64,000 bases of DNA from UBA2357 sp002344625. GTDB taxonomy: Bacteria; Pseudomonadota; Gammaproteobacteria; Burkholderiales; Rhodocyclaceae. Positions within the stretch are counted from its first letter, which is position 1; the number at the start of each line of letters is the position of its first letter. The notes beneath the pieces are model-generated. The model was not told the DNA's origin and did no database searches. It was given only the letters and a program-made list of their open reading frames with translations. Positions 20,820 to 30,853 of the stretch are shown piece by piece. Location: assembly GCA_937995335.1 (NCBI GenBank), contig CALKIH010000018.1:1-64000 (forward strand). The letters are read 5' to 3'. The position numbers and the translations under genes were made by a program.

Positions 20820-23336
20820 ATGAAAAAACAGAAACTCGTCATGGTCGGCAACGGCATGGCCGGGGTAAAGACCCTGGAGGAACTGCTCAGGCACGCCCCC
20901 GACCGCTTCGACATCACCGTGTTCGGCGCCGAACCGCACGGCAACTACAACCGCATCCTGCTGTCGCCGGTGCTGGCGGGCGAGATGACCCTGCCCGACA
21001 TCATGCTCAACGATCTCGACTGGTACCGCGACAACGGCATCACCCTGCATGCCGGGCGCAAGGTGGTCGAGATCGACCGCGTGCGCCGCAGCGTGCGGGC
21101 CGATGACGGCACCGAGGCGCAGTACGACCGGCTGCTGCTCGCCACTGGTTCGCTGCCCTTCATCCTGCCGGTGGCGGGCAAGGACCTGCCGGGCGTGATC
21201 GCCTATCGCGACATCGCCGACACCGAGGCGATGATCGCGGCGGCCCGGGATCACCGCCATGCGGTCGTGATCGGCGCGGGGCTGCTGGGCCTCGAGGCGG
21301 CCAACGGCCTGGTGCTGCGCGGCATGGCGGTGACCGTGGTGCACCTGGGCGGCTGGATCATGGAGCGCCAGCTCGACAAGCCGGCGGCCGACCTGCTGCA
21401 GGCCTCGCTCGAGGCCAAGGGCATGCAGTTCCGCCTGTCGGCACAGACCGCCGAACTGCTGCCGGTCGAGGGCGGCGGAGCCGGCGCCCGGGTCGGGGCG
21501 GTACGCCTCAAGGACGGCACACTGCTGCCCGCCGACCTGGTGGTGATGGCCGCCGGCATCCGCCCCAACACCACGCTGGCCGAATCCGCCCGCCTCCATT
21601 GCGACCGCGGCATCGTGGTGAGCGACACATTGCAGACGATCACCGACCCGCGCGTCTATGCGGTGGGCGAATGCGCGAACCATCGCGGCATCGCCTACGG
21701 CCTGGTGGCGCCGCTGTTCGACCAGGCCAAGGTGTGCGCCAACCACCTGGCCGGCTTCGGCATCGGCCGCTACCAGGGTTCGGTGACTTCGACCAAGCTC
21801 AAGGTCACCGGCGTCGACGTGTTTTCGGCCGGCGACTTCCACGGCGGCGACGGCTGCGACGAAATCCTGCTCCACGACCGCGCCGGCGGCGTGTACAAGA
21901 AGCTGGTGCTCAAGGACGAAAGGCTCGCCGGCGCGGTCATGGTCGGCGACACCAGCGACGGCGCCTGGTACTTCCAGCTGGTGCGCGAGGGCAAGAACAT
22001 CGCCGAGCTGCGCGACCACCTGCTGTTCGGCCAGAGCTTCACCCAGTCGCAGTTGGGCGACGCCGGCCACCAAGGCAAGAGCCAGGCGGCGCTGCTGCCC
22101 GACAGCGCCGAGATCTGCGGCTGCAACGGCGTGTGCAAGGGCACCATCGTCAAGGCCATCCGCGAGCACGGCTTGTTCACCCTCGACGAGGTCAAGAAGC
22201 ACACCAAGGCCTCGTCGTCGTGCGGCTCCTGCACCGGGCTGGTCGAGCAGATCCTCGCCTCGACCGTCGGCGGCGCCTACCAGGCGGTCGACAAGCACGC
22301 CAAGCCGGTGTGCGCCTGCACCGGCCACAACCACGCCGAAGTGCGCGCCGCGATCCGCGAGCAGAAGCTGCTCACCATCCCGGCGACGATGAAGGCGCTC
22401 GAGTGGAAGACGCCCAACGGCTGTGCCACCTGCCGCCCGGCGCTCAACTACTACCTGATCTCGACCTGGCCGCACGAGGCCCAGGACGACCCGCAGAGCC
22501 GCTTCATCAACGAGCGCGCCCATGCCAACATCCAGAAGGACGGCACCTATTCGGTCGTGCCGCGGATGTGGGGCGGCCTCACCACGCCCGCCGAACTGCG
22601 TGCGATCGCCGATGCGGCCGAGAAGTACCACGTGCCGACGGTCAAGGTCACCGGCGGCCAGCGCATCGACCTGCTCGGGGTCCGGAAGGACGACCTGCCG
22701 GCGATCTGGGCCGACCTCAACGCCGCCGGCATGGTCTCGGGTCATGCCTACGGCAAGAGCCTGCGCACCGTGAAGACCTGCGTCGGCATGGAGCACTGCC
22801 GCTTCGGCACCCAGCTGGCGATGGACATGGGGGTCAAGCTCGAGAAGATGCTGTTCGGCATGTGGTCGCCGCACAAGGTCAAGCTGGCGGTCTCGGGCTG
22901 CCCGCGCAATTGCGCCGAATCCGGGATCAAGGACGTCGGCGTGATCGGGGTCGATTCCGGCTACGAGATCTACGTGGCGGGCAACGGCGGGATCAAGACC
23001 GAAGTCGCGCAGTTCTTCTGCAAGGTCGGCAGCGACGAAGAGGTGCTCGAGTATTCCGGCGCCTTCCTGCAGCTCTACCGCGAAGAGGCGTTCTATCTCG
23101 AGCGCACCTGCCACTACATCGAACGGGTCGGCCTCGAGCATGCCAGGAAGTTCGTGATCGACGACGCCGAGAGCCGCAAGGCGCTGTATGCGCGCCTGTT
23201 GTTCGCGCTCGCGGACGCCCCCGACCCCTGGGCCGAACAGCAGGCCGCACCGCTGGCCCGCCACTACAAGACCATTTCGCTGAAACTCGACAACGAAGGA
23301 GACCGCCATGGCCTGGCAGAAACTGTGCCCGCTTGA
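20820..23336 (+). CDS. nirB: Nitrite reductase (NADH) large subunit NirB
   Basis: Cytoplasmic siroheme enzyme reducing nitrite to ammonium. The 838-residue protein has, in order, an FAD/NAD(P)-binding module (MVGNGMAGVKTLEELL at the start; VVIGAGLLGLEAANGL near 145), a BFD-like [2Fe-2S] domain (ICGCNGVCKGTIV and SSCGSCTGLVEQIL, about 425-490), and the siroheme/[4Fe-4S] domain with cysteines in TCVGMEHCRFGTQ and VSGCPRNCAES. I chose the ATG with AAGGAG 8 bases upstream; the longer open frame runs through the methyltransferase gene out of frame. It overlaps nirD by 29 bases. Confidence 0.97.
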   Translation: MKKQKLVMVGNGMAGVKTLEELLRHAPDRFDITVFGAEPHGNYNRILLSPVLAGEMTLPDIMLNDLDWYRDNGITLHAGRKVVEIDRVRRSVRADDGTEAQYDRLLLATGSLPFILPVAGKDLPGVIAYRDIADTEAMIAAARDHRHAVVIGAGLLGLEAANGLVLRGMAVTVVHLGGWIMERQLDKPAADLLQASLEAKGMQFRLSAQTAELLPVEGGGAGARVGAVRLKDGTLLPADLVVMAAGIRPNTTLAESARLHCDRGIVVSDTLQTITDPRVYAVGECANHRGIAYGLVAPLFDQAKVCANHLAGFGIGRYQGSVTSTKLKVTGVDVFSAGDFHGGDGCDEILLHDRAGGVYKKLVLKDERLAGAVMVGDTSDGAWYFQLVREGKNIAELRDHLLFGQSFTQSQLGDAGHQGKSQAALLPDSAEICGCNGVCKGTIVKAIREHGLFTLDEVKKHTKASSSCGSCTGLVEQILASTVGGAYQAVDKHAKPVCACTGHNHAEVRAAIREQKLLTIPATMKALEWKTPNGCATCRPALNYYLISTWPHEAQDDPQSRFINERAHANIQKDGTYSVVPRMWGGLTTPAELRAIADAAEKYHVPTVKVTGGQRIDLLGVRKDDLPAIWADLNAAGMVSGHAYGKSLRTVKTCVGMEHCRFGTQLAMDMGVKLEKMLFGMWSPHKVKLAVSGCPRNCAESGIKDVGVIGVDSGYEIYVAGNGGIKTEVAQFFCKVGSDEEVLEYSGAFLQLYREEAFYLERTCHYIERVGLEHARKFVIDDAESRKALYARLLFALADAPDPWAEQQAAPLARHYKTISLKLDNEGDRHGLAETVPA

Positions 23337-23628
23337 TGAAATCCCGGCGCTCGGCGCACGGGTGGTGGAACACCCCGGCGGCAACATCGCGGTGTTCCGG
23401 ACCGCGGGGGGCAGCGTGTTCGCGCTCGCCGACGCCTGCCCGCACAAGGGCGGCCCCTTGTCGCAAGGCATCGTGCACGGCGACGGCGACAACGCGCGCG
23501 TGACCTGCCCGCTCCACGGCTGGAACGTCGAGCTCGACAGCGGCAGCGCGTGCGCGCCCGACGACGGCTGCGTCGCGCGCTACGCGGTGCGCGTGGACGC
23601 CGGCAGCGTGTGGCTGGACGCCCCCTGA
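23308..23628 (+). CDS. nirD: Nitrite reductase small subunit NirD
   Basis: Rieske-fold partner of NirB. The 106-residue protein keeps the Rieske [2Fe-2S] ligands in CPHKGGPLSQG and CPLHGWNVEL, whereas enterobacterial NirD often lacks them, so this one may bind a cluster. A strong GGAG precedes the ATG inside the 3' end of nirB, which points to translational coupling. The nitrate reductase gene follows after 10 bases. Confidence 0.94.
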   Translation: MAWQKLCPLDEIPALGARVVEHPGGNIAVFRTAGGSVFALADACPHKGGPLSQGIVHGDGDNARVTCPLHGWNVELDSGSACAPDDGCVARYAVRVDAGSVWLDAP

Positions 23629-23638
23629 GGCGCCGGGG

Positions 23639-26600
23639 ATGGATGCGACCACCGTCCGCAGCGTCTGCCCCTATTGCGGGGTAGGCTGCGGCATCGTCAT
23701 GCAGGTGGACGGCGGCCGCGTCACCCGGGTCAGCGGCGACAAGCAACACCCCAGCAACTTCGGGCGGCTGTGCACCAAGGGCAACACCTGCGCCCAGGCC
23801 ATCGCCGAGTCGGGGCGCATGGAGCATGCCTTCGTGCGCCAGGAACGCGCGCGCGAACCGGTGCGCACCGACATGGATGCCGCGATCCGCGAGACCGCGC
23901 GGCGCCTGCGCGCCATCCTCGACGCGCACGGCCCCGATGCGCTGTCGTTCTACGTCTCGGGCCAGATGTCGCTGGAAGCGCAATACCTGGTCAACAAACT
24001 GGCCAAGGGCTACGTCGGCACCAACAACATCGAATCCAATTCGCGCCTGTGCATGGCCAGCGCCGGCAGCGGCTACAAGCTCTCGCTGGGCTCGGACGGG
24101 CCGCCCGGCGCCTACCAGGACTTCGACCGGGCCGACCTGTTCTTCGTGATCGGCGCCAACATGGCCGACTGCCACCCGATCCTGTTCCTGCGCATGATGG
24201 ACCGGGTCAAGGCCGGCGCCCGGCTGATCGTGGTCGATCCCCGCCGCAACGCCACCGCCGACAAGGCCGGCCTGTTCCTGCAGATCAAGCCCGGCACCGA
24301 CCTCGCGCTGCTCAACGGCCTGCTCCACCTGCTCGTGGCCAACGGGCGCACCGACCCCGCGTTCATCGCCGAATTCACCCAGGGCTGGGAGGCGATGCCG
24401 GACTTCCTGGCCGACTACCCGCCCGACGAGGTCGCCCGGATCACCGGCCTGGCCGAAGCCGACATCCGCAAGGCGGCCGAATGGATCGGCGCCGCGCCCG
24501 AATGGATGAGCTGCTGGACCATGGGCCTCAACCAGAGCACCCACGGCACCTGGCACACCAACGCCATCTGCAACCTGCATCTGGCCACCGGCGCGATCTG
24601 CCGCCCGGGCAGCGGCCCGTTCTCGCTCACCGGCCAGCCCAACGCGATGGGCGGGCGCGAGATGGGCTACATGGGCCCCGGCCTGCCCGGCCAGCGCTCG
24701 GTGCTGGTGGAGAAGGACCGCGCCTTCATCGAGGACTTGTGGCGGGTACCGCGCGGCACCCTCCACACCCGGCTCGGCGGCGGCACAGTGGCGATGTTCG
24801 AAGCCATGCAGAGCGGCGCGATCAAGGCGTGCTGGATCATCTGTACCAACCCGGTCGCGACGGTCCCCAATCGCGGCAACGTGATCGCCGGGCTGCAGGC
24901 GGCCGAACTGGTGATCACCCAGGACGCCTTCCTCGATACCGAGACCAACCGCTACGCCGACATCCTGCTGCCCGGCGCGCTGTGGGCCGAAGCCGAGGGC
25001 GTGATGATCAACTCCGAGCGCAACCTGACGCTGACGCGCCAGGCCGTCGCGCCCCCCGGCGACGCGATGGCCGACTGGCGCATCATTGCCCGGGTGGCCT
25101 GCGAAATGGGCTTCGCCGAGGGGTTCGGCTACGACTCCGCGGCCGAAGTATTCGACGAAATCAAGCGCGCCTGGAACCCCGATACCGGCTACGACATCCG
25201 CGGCGCCAGCCATGCGCGCCTGCGCGAGACGCCGCTGCAGTGGCCGTGCCCGCCGGACGGCGACGAGCGCCGCCGCCACCCGATCCGCTACCTCAATGAC
25301 GGCGTCAGCCAGACCGTCCGCGAAGATCCGCAAGGCCGGCGGCCGCGCATCGCGTTCGCCACCGCGAGCGGCCGGGGCATCTTCCTGCCGCGTCCGCACC
25401 TGCCCCCGGCCGAGATGCCCGACGGCGACTTTCCGCTGGTGCTCAACACCGGTCGCTTGCAGCACCAGTGGCACACGCTGACCAAGACCGGCAAGATCCC
25501 GACGCTCAACAAGCTCAACCCCGGCCCCTTCGTGGAGATCCACCCCGAGGATGCCAACGCCCTCGGCATCGGGGCCCGGGACAAGGTCGAGATCCGCTCG
25601 CGCCGCGGGCGCGCGGTGCTGCCGGCGGTCGTCACCGACCGCGTTCGCCCCGGCAACTGCTTCGCCCCGTTCCACTGGAACGACACCTTCGGCGACGATC
25701 TCGCGATCAACGCGGTCACCAGCGATGCCGTCGACCCGCTGTCGCAGCAGCCCGAATTCAAGTTCTGCGCGGTCGCGCTCGCGCGCATCGCCGAAGAGCC
25801 CTCATCACGCCTCCCGATCCGCGCAAGCGGCGAGATCGTCGCGCCCGTTCCGGACAGCGCCGGCACCGGCGCGGCGACCTCCGCCATCAAGGAACTCGAC
25901 ATGAAGCAGATCGACGCACTGGCCGCGCTCCTGGGCCTCGACGCCGCGCCCGCGGTCGCGCTGGACCCGCACGAACGACTCTACCTCCAGGGCTATCTGA
26001 GCGCCCTGCGCACCGACGCCGCGCGCCAGGCCGGCGGCGTACCGGTGCTGCCCGCCAGCGCGCCGCTGGATGCGTCCAAGCGCCTGGTGCTCGACGGCAT
26101 GCTGGCGGGCTTGTTCGCGCGCACCTGGCTACCCGGCGGCGACGCGCCCTTCCCGTCCGCGGACGGCGCGGCGGCGCCCGGCGGCAACGCTGCCCGCCCG
26201 CCCGTGACGATCCTGTGGGCCTCGCAGACCGGCAATGCGGAAGACTTCGCGGCACGCTGCGCGGCACGCCTGCGCGCCGCGGGGCACATGGTCAGCGTGT
26301 CCGACATGGACGCTTGCACGCTGGCCGATCTCGCCGCCGCCCCGCGTCTGCTGCTGCTGGCCAGCACCTTCGGCGATGGCGATCCGCCCGACAACGGGAA
26401 CGCGTTCTGGAGCGCCCTGCAGGCGCACGATGCGCCCCGGCTCGACGCGACGGCGTTTTCGGTGCTGGCCTTCGGCGACTCCAACTACGACCAGTTCTGC
26501 GGCTTCGGCCGCAGGCTCGATGCCCGCCTGGCGGCACTCGGCGCGCAGCGCTTGCAGCCCCGCACCGATTGCGAGCCGGAGTACGAGCCGGCAGCGACGG

Positions 26601-27850
26601 CCTGGCTCGATGGCGTCGTCGCGGCACTGGCTGCAACCGGCGTGGCGGCCGGCGCCGCCCTGAGCCCAATCACCGCATTGGCCGGCATCGGCGAGGACGA
26701 GACCGTCATGGCGCCGGCGGCGAAAACGCCGGCCTTCAGCCGCGCCTCGCCCTTGCGCACCCGCCTCGTGCTCAACCGCCTGCTCAATGCGCCGGGCGCC
26801 GGCAAGGAAACCCGGCAGTTCGCGTTCGACCTGGCGGGCCGGGGCTTCGACTACGCGGCCGGCGATGCGCTGGGCGTCTGGCCCAGCAACGGCCCCGCCC
26901 AGGTGGACGCATTGCTGGCCTCGCTCGGGCTCGCGCCGGCGACGGTCGTGGCGGTCGCGAATCACGGCGAGACGACGCTCGCCGACGCGCTCGCGCACCA
27001 CTACGAGATCGCCCGCATCACGCCCGAAGCGCTGCGTTTCGTCGGCGAACGCTCGGGCAGCGCGACATTGCTCCGGATGCTCGAGGATGAGCACAAGGAC
27101 GCGCTGAAACAGTGGCTGTGGGGGCGCCAGCTCATCGACCTGCTGCTGGCGTTTCCGATCCGGGCGCGGGCAGATGAACTGCCGGGCATTCTCAAGCGCC
27201 TGCAGCCGCGCCTGTACTCGATCTCTTCGAGCCCCAAGGCCGAGCCCGACCAGGTACACCTAACCGTGTCGACGGTGCGCTACACGTGCGACGGCAAGGC
27301 GCGCGGTGGCGTGTGCTCGACCTTTCTCGCCGACCGCGCGGCAAACGCCGAGGTGCCGATCTTCGTGCACAAGTCGGCGCACTTCCGCCCCCCTGCCGAC
27401 CCGGATGCGCCGATGATCATGGTCGGCCCCGGAACCGGCGTGGCGCCTTTCCGAGCCTTTCTGCAGGAGCGCCGCGCCATCGGCGCGCGCGGGCGCAACT
27501 GGCTGTTCTTCGGCGAACAGCACGCGGCCAGCGACTTCTATTACCGCGACGAACTCGAAGCGCTGCAGCGGGACGGCTACCTGCACCGCCTCGACACCGC
27601 GTTCTCGCGCGACCAGGCCGAGAAGATCTACGTCCAGCAGCGCATGCTCGAACACGGCGCGCAATTGTGGGCGTGGCTGCAGGAAGGCGGGCACTTCTAC
27701 GTCTGCGGCGACGCGGGGCGCATGGCGCGCGACGTCGATGCCGCGCTGCGGCAGGTGGCGGCCACCCATGGCGGCCTCAGCGGCGACGATGCCGCCGTCT
27801 GGGTCGCGGCGCTGAGCCGCGAAAAACGCTACCTGCGCGACGTCTACTGA
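23639..27850 (+). CDS. nasA: Assimilatory nitrate reductase fused to a diflavin (CysJ-like) reductase
   Basis: Single 1403-residue polypeptide that should carry electrons from NADPH through FAD and FMN to a molybdenum nitrate reductase. The N-terminal half has a [4Fe-4S] site (C10, C13, C17, C45), the Mo-bis-MGD domain with the likely Mo ligand C138 in SRLCMASAGSGYK, and a dinucleotide-binding domain (about 565-690). After a linker (about 690-850) comes a flavodoxin/FMN domain (ILWASQTGNAEDFA near 857, STFGDGDPPDNG), then an FAD domain (RLYSISSSPKAEP near 1190, GGVCSTFL) and an NADPH domain (VGPGTGVAPFRAFLQER near 1260) ending KRYLRDVY. No internal stop or frameshift separates the halves. Standalone NasA proteins end near residue 700-870. 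Confidence 0.95.
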   Translation: MDATTVRSVCPYCGVGCGIVMQVDGGRVTRVSGDKQHPSNFGRLCTKGNTCAQAIAESGRMEHAFVRQERAREPVRTDMDAAIRETARRLRAILDAHGPDALSFYVSGQMSLEAQYLVNKLAKGYVGTNNIESNSRLCMASAGSGYKLSLGSDGPPGAYQDFDRADLFFVIGANMADCHPILFLRMMDRVKAGARLIVVDPRRNATADKAGLFLQIKPGTDLALLNGLLHLLVANGRTDPAFIAEFTQGWEAMPDFLADYPPDEVARITGLAEADIRKAAEWIGAAPEWMSCWTMGLNQSTHGTWHTNAICNLHLATGAICRPGSGPFSLTGQPNAMGGREMGYMGPGLPGQRSVLVEKDRAFIEDLWRVPRGTLHTRLGGGTVAMFEAMQSGAIKACWIICTNPVATVPNRGNVIAGLQAAELVITQDAFLDTETNRYADILLPGALWAEAEGVMINSERNLTLTRQAVAPPGDAMADWRIIARVACEMGFAEGFGYDSAAEVFDEIKRAWNPDTGYDIRGASHARLRETPLQWPCPPDGDERRRHPIRYLNDGVSQTVREDPQGRRPRIAFATASGRGIFLPRPHLPPAEMPDGDFPLVLNTGRLQHQWHTLTKTGKIPTLNKLNPGPFVEIHPEDANALGIGARDKVEIRSRRGRAVLPAVVTDRVRPGNCFAPFHWNDTFGDDLAINAVTSDAVDPLSQQPEFKFCAVALARIAEEPSSRLPIRASGEIVAPVPDSAGTGAATSAIKELDMKQIDALAALLGLDAAPAVALDPHERLYLQGYLSALRTDAARQAGGVPVLPASAPLDASKRLVLDGMLAGLFARTWLPGGDAPFPSADGAAAPGGNAARPPVTILWASQTGNAEDFAARCAARLRAAGHMVSVSDMDACTLADLAAAPRLLLLASTFGDGDPPDNGNAFWSALQAHDAPRLDATAFSVLAFGDSNYDQFCGFGRRLDARLAALGAQRLQPRTDCEPEYEPAATAWLDGVVAALAATGVAAGAALSPITALAGIGEDETVMAPAAKTPAFSRASPLRTRLVLNRLLNAPGAGKETRQFAFDLAGRGFDYAAGDALGVWPSNGPAQVDALLASLGLAPATVVAVANHGETTLADALAHHYEIARITPEALRFVGERSGSATLLRMLEDEHKDALKQWLWGRQLIDLLLAFPIRARADELPGILKRLQPRLYSISSSPKAEPDQVHLTVSTVRYTCDGKARGGVCSTFLADRAANAEVPIFVHKSAHFRPPADPDAPMIMVGPGTGVAPFRAFLQERRAIGARGRNWLFFGEQHAASDFYYRDELEALQRDGYLHRLDTAFSRDQAEKIYVQQRMLEHGAQLWAWLQEGGHFYVCGDAGRMARDVDAALRQVAATHGGLSGDDAAVWVAALSREKRYLRDVY

Positions 27851-27991
27851 GCCCCTCGCGGCACGGCCAGGCTGGGTTGCCGCCGGCCCGGTGAACGGGA
27901 GAAGCGCACGCCGATGGTGCGCATCGGTTAATATCGGCCTCGAACGACAGGCCGACTCCCGCCTCCGCCACCCCGGCATCGGACGCCAGAC

Positions 27992-30103
27992 ATGTCAGCA
28001 GATCTTCTTTCCCGCACGCCCCTGCTCGCCGGCAACGACGCCGGCGCGACCCGCGCCCGCATCCTCGCGCATTTCCACCAGACCTTCGACCGCTACGAAC
28101 AGTTGTTCGAGGTGCTCGGCTGTGACGAGGCCTACTACGTCAAGCCGATCACGCTGCGCCATCCGCTGATCTTCTACTTCGGCCATACCGCGACTTTCTT
28201 CATCAACAAGCTGACCCTGGCCGGGCTGGTGACGGCGCGCATCGATCCGCGCCTGGAATCGATGTTCGCGATCGGCGTCGACGAGATGAGCTGGGACGAT
28301 CTCGATGACGCCCACTACGACTGGCCGAGCGTGGCCGAGGTGAAAGCCTATCGCGACAAGGTGCGCGCGACCGTCGATCACCTGGTCCGCAGCGCCCCGC
28401 TGACACTGCCGGTCGGCTGGGACGACCCGTGGTGGGTAATCCTGATGGGCATCGAGCATGAGCGCATCCATCTCGAGACCTCCTCGGTCCTGATTCGCCA
28501 GCACCAGCTCGGCTTCGTGCGCCCGCATCCAGCCTGGCAAGCCTGCCGTGAGCACGGCGCGGCCCCGGCCAACGCGCTGGTCGACATCCCGGCCGGCGAA
28601 GTCAGGCTGGGCAAGGCACGCGACGATGGGTATTACGGCTGGGACAACGAATACGGCCGGCACACCGCCGCCGTAGCCGGTTTCAAGGCAGCGCGCCAAC
28701 TGGTTTCGAACGGCGAGTTCCTGGCCTTCGTCGATGCCGGGGCCTATGCCGACGACAGCCTGTGGACCGCGGAGGGGCTCGGCTGGCGCAATTTCGCCCA
28801 GGCGACGCACCCCACCTTCTGGCTGCGCGAACACGGTGAATGGCACCTGCGCCTGATGACCGAAGTGGTCACGATGCCATGGAACTGGCCGGTCGAGACC
28901 AACTACCACGAGGCCAAGGCGTTCTGTCACTGGAAGGCGCGCACGACGGGCGCGCCGGTGCGCCTGCCGAGCGAGGACGAATGGTATCGCCTGGTGGCGG
29001 TCGCCGGCGTGGGCGAACTGGCGGAACACGAACCGGCCCGGGCCAACCTCCATCTCGACCACTGGGCTTCGTCCTGCCCGGTCGACCGGTTCGCCCACGG
29101 CCCGCTGTTCGATGTCGTGGGCAACGCGTGGCAGTGGACCGAGACGCCGATCTACCCGTTCGACGGCTTCGCGGTGCATCCGGTCTACGACGACTTCACC
29201 ACCCCGACTTTCGACGAACGCCACAACCTGATCAAGGGCGGCGCCTGGATATCATGCGGCAACGAAGCCCGCCTCGCGTCGCGCTACGCGTTTCGCCGCC
29301 ATTTCTTCCAGCATGCCGGGTTTCGCTACGTGGTCGGCGGACCGCTGCCAGCCCCGCCGGTTTCGATCTACGAAAGCGACCGCCTGCTATCGGAATATGC
29401 CGAGTTCCACTACGGCGACGAGTACCATGGCGTGCCGAATTTTCCGCGCGCGGTCGCGGAGTTGGCGATCGCGGCAATGGGCGAGCGGCCGGCGCGCACC
29501 GCGCTCGATCTGGGTTGCGCCACCGGGCGCACCAGCTTCGAGCTGGCGCGGCACTTCGACAAAGTCACCGGCATCGATTTCTCGGCGCGCTTCATCGGCG
29601 CTGGCGTCCAGCTCGCCGAGAAGGGCACGCTGCGCTACACCCTGGCCGACGAAGGGGAACTGGTGTCGTACCACGAACGGCGCCTGGCGCAACTGGGCCT
29701 GGAGCCTGTGCGCGCCAAGGTCGAATTCTTCCAGGGCGATGCGTGCAACCTGAAGCCGCAGTTCACCGGCTACGACCTCGTCGTCGCGGCCAACCTGATC
29801 GACCGCCTGTATAGCCCCGGACGGTTCCTCGACAGCATCCACACGCGCATCCGGCCGGGCGGCCTGCTGGTCATCACCTCGCCCTATACCTGGCTCGAAG
29901 AACATACCCCGCGCGCCGAATGGATCGGCGGCTTCAAGCGCGACGGCGAAACCGTCACGACCCTGGACGGCCTCGAAGCGATTCTGGGCCGGCACTTCCG
30001 CCTGGTCGGCGCGCCGCTAGCGGTCCCGTTCGTGATTCGCGAAACGCGGCGCAAGTTCCAGCACACGCTGTCGGAGGCGACGGTGTGGGAGCGGATGGCG
30101 TAG
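27992..30103 (+). CDS. ovoA: Ovothiol biosynthesis enzyme OvoA (sulfoxide synthase plus N-methyltransferase)
   Basis: Iron enzyme joining cysteine to histidine C5 as a sulfoxide, with a C-terminal domain that methylates the imidazole of 5-thiohistidine. The 703-residue protein has a DinB-like N-terminal domain with the iron motif H156-x3-H160-x-E162 (IEHERIHLETSS), a formylglycine-generating-enzyme-like domain (about 190-460; DVVGNAWQWTETPIYPFDGF) and a SAM methyltransferase domain (from about 500; ALDLGCATGRTSFELA). The three-domain layout separates OvoA from the ergothioneine enzyme EgtB. The PLP lyase that finishes the pathway is not adjacent. It follows the nitrate operon after 141 bases and may have its own promoter. 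Confidence 0.92.
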   Translation: MSADLLSRTPLLAGNDAGATRARILAHFHQTFDRYEQLFEVLGCDEAYYVKPITLRHPLIFYFGHTATFFINKLTLAGLVTARIDPRLESMFAIGVDEMSWDDLDDAHYDWPSVAEVKAYRDKVRATVDHLVRSAPLTLPVGWDDPWWVILMGIEHERIHLETSSVLIRQHQLGFVRPHPAWQACREHGAAPANALVDIPAGEVRLGKARDDGYYGWDNEYGRHTAAVAGFKAARQLVSNGEFLAFVDAGAYADDSLWTAEGLGWRNFAQATHPTFWLREHGEWHLRLMTEVVTMPWNWPVETNYHEAKAFCHWKARTTGAPVRLPSEDEWYRLVAVAGVGELAEHEPARANLHLDHWASSCPVDRFAHGPLFDVVGNAWQWTETPIYPFDGFAVHPVYDDFTTPTFDERHNLIKGGAWISCGNEARLASRYAFRRHFFQHAGFRYVVGGPLPAPPVSIYESDRLLSEYAEFHYGDEYHGVPNFPRAVAELAIAAMGERPARTALDLGCATGRTSFELARHFDKVTGIDFSARFIGAGVQLAEKGTLRYTLADEGELVSYHERRLAQLGLEPVRAKVEFFQGDACNLKPQFTGYDLVVAANLIDRLYSPGRFLDSIHTRIRPGGLLVITSPYTWLEEHTPRAEWIGGFKRDGETVTTLDGLEAILGRHFRLVGAPLAVPFVIRETRRKFQHTLSEATVWERMA

Positions 30104-30192
30104 CGGCCGGCCACCGGCAGACCGGTCATCGGCTGCCACGCAACGCTCGGTGACGGTGGGTCAACAGGAAGGGATGAAGGCGCGCATGAGCA

Positions 30193-30684
30193 TCAAAGAC
30201 CCGCCAACCGGTTCGAGTTGGCGGTCGTGCGCGCCAGTACGGGCTGCATGCCGCTGGAGGCCACCCGTGCCGCGGACGACGAAGCCTGGGCCGCGGTGAC
30301 GACCGACAGCATGATCGTACTCACCAGCTTGGCCTGCCCGGCGATGACTTCGGCCGGGGTGCGGCTGGTGGCCAGCATCATCATGTCGGCCATGCATTCC
30401 ATCATCTGGCTCACCGCGCGGCTGCCGAGCTTGAGATTGAAGCGCATCATCTGCTCGGCCATGGCCTGGAGCGATTCACTCGCGGCTTCGATCTTCTCCT
30501 GCCCCATCAGGCTGAACTCAGCCAGATCGTGTTCGCTCGGATTGGGCCCTGCCACGACCATGCGACCGGTGCGGTGACCGATCACATGGGCCGAGGTCAA
30601 CATCATCTCGGTCGTCTGCAGTGCGAGATCGCTCCAGATCCGCATCGGATCGGCAAGCAGGCTGCGACTTATGCTTTGATTCAT
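30193..30684 (-). CDS. Phasin-like polyhydroxyalkanoate granule protein
   Basis: The 163-residue protein is Met/Ala/Gln-rich, mostly helical and without cysteine clusters beyond one CMADMM segment, typical of small phasins that coat PHA granules. The core runs from WSDLALQTTEMMLTSAHVIG to VAQ-like helices ending QPVLARTTANSNRLAG. The ATG at MNQSISRSLL was chosen because GGGAAG lies 6 bases upstream. It is downstream of a second phasin gene on the same strand. Assignment rests on composition and general resemblance, so the exact family is uncertain. Confidence 0.75.
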   Translation of the reverse strand: MNQSISRSLLADPMRIWSDLALQTTEMMLTSAHVIGHRTGRMVVAGPNPSEHDLAEFSLMGQEKIEAASESLQAMAEQMMRFNLKLGSRAVSQMMECMADMMMLATSRTPAEVIAGQAKLVSTIMLSVVTAAQASSSAARVASSGMQPVLARTTANSNRLAGL

Positions 30685-30853
30685 GATCTTCCCTTTTCTT
30701 GAGGCCGCTCGGGCCGGGTGTGACGCACGCGACAGTATCACAGGCTTTGCCTGCGACACCGTTCGAAAGCGCACATCCGCACACGATCGGTGCAAGGGAA
30801 GCGCGAATCAGCACCGCACCGGCAGCGCAGTGCCGGCCGGCGCGAAAGAAAAC

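Noticed and set aside
20538..23492. 984-codon open frame on the minus strand opposite the methyltransferase and nirBD genes
   Set aside because: Antisense shadow in GC-rich coding DNA. Composition is His/Gln/Arg/Val-rich without domains, while the plus strand encodes clear enzymes.
23264..25675. 803-codon minus-strand open frame opposite the nitrate reductase
   Set aside because: Antisense shadow of a certain gene; low-complexity composition and no recognisable motif.
30741..30753. CAGGC-TTT-GCCTG hairpin upstream of the phasin-like gene
   Set aside because: Short stem, upstream of the gene, no T-run or known regulatory role.
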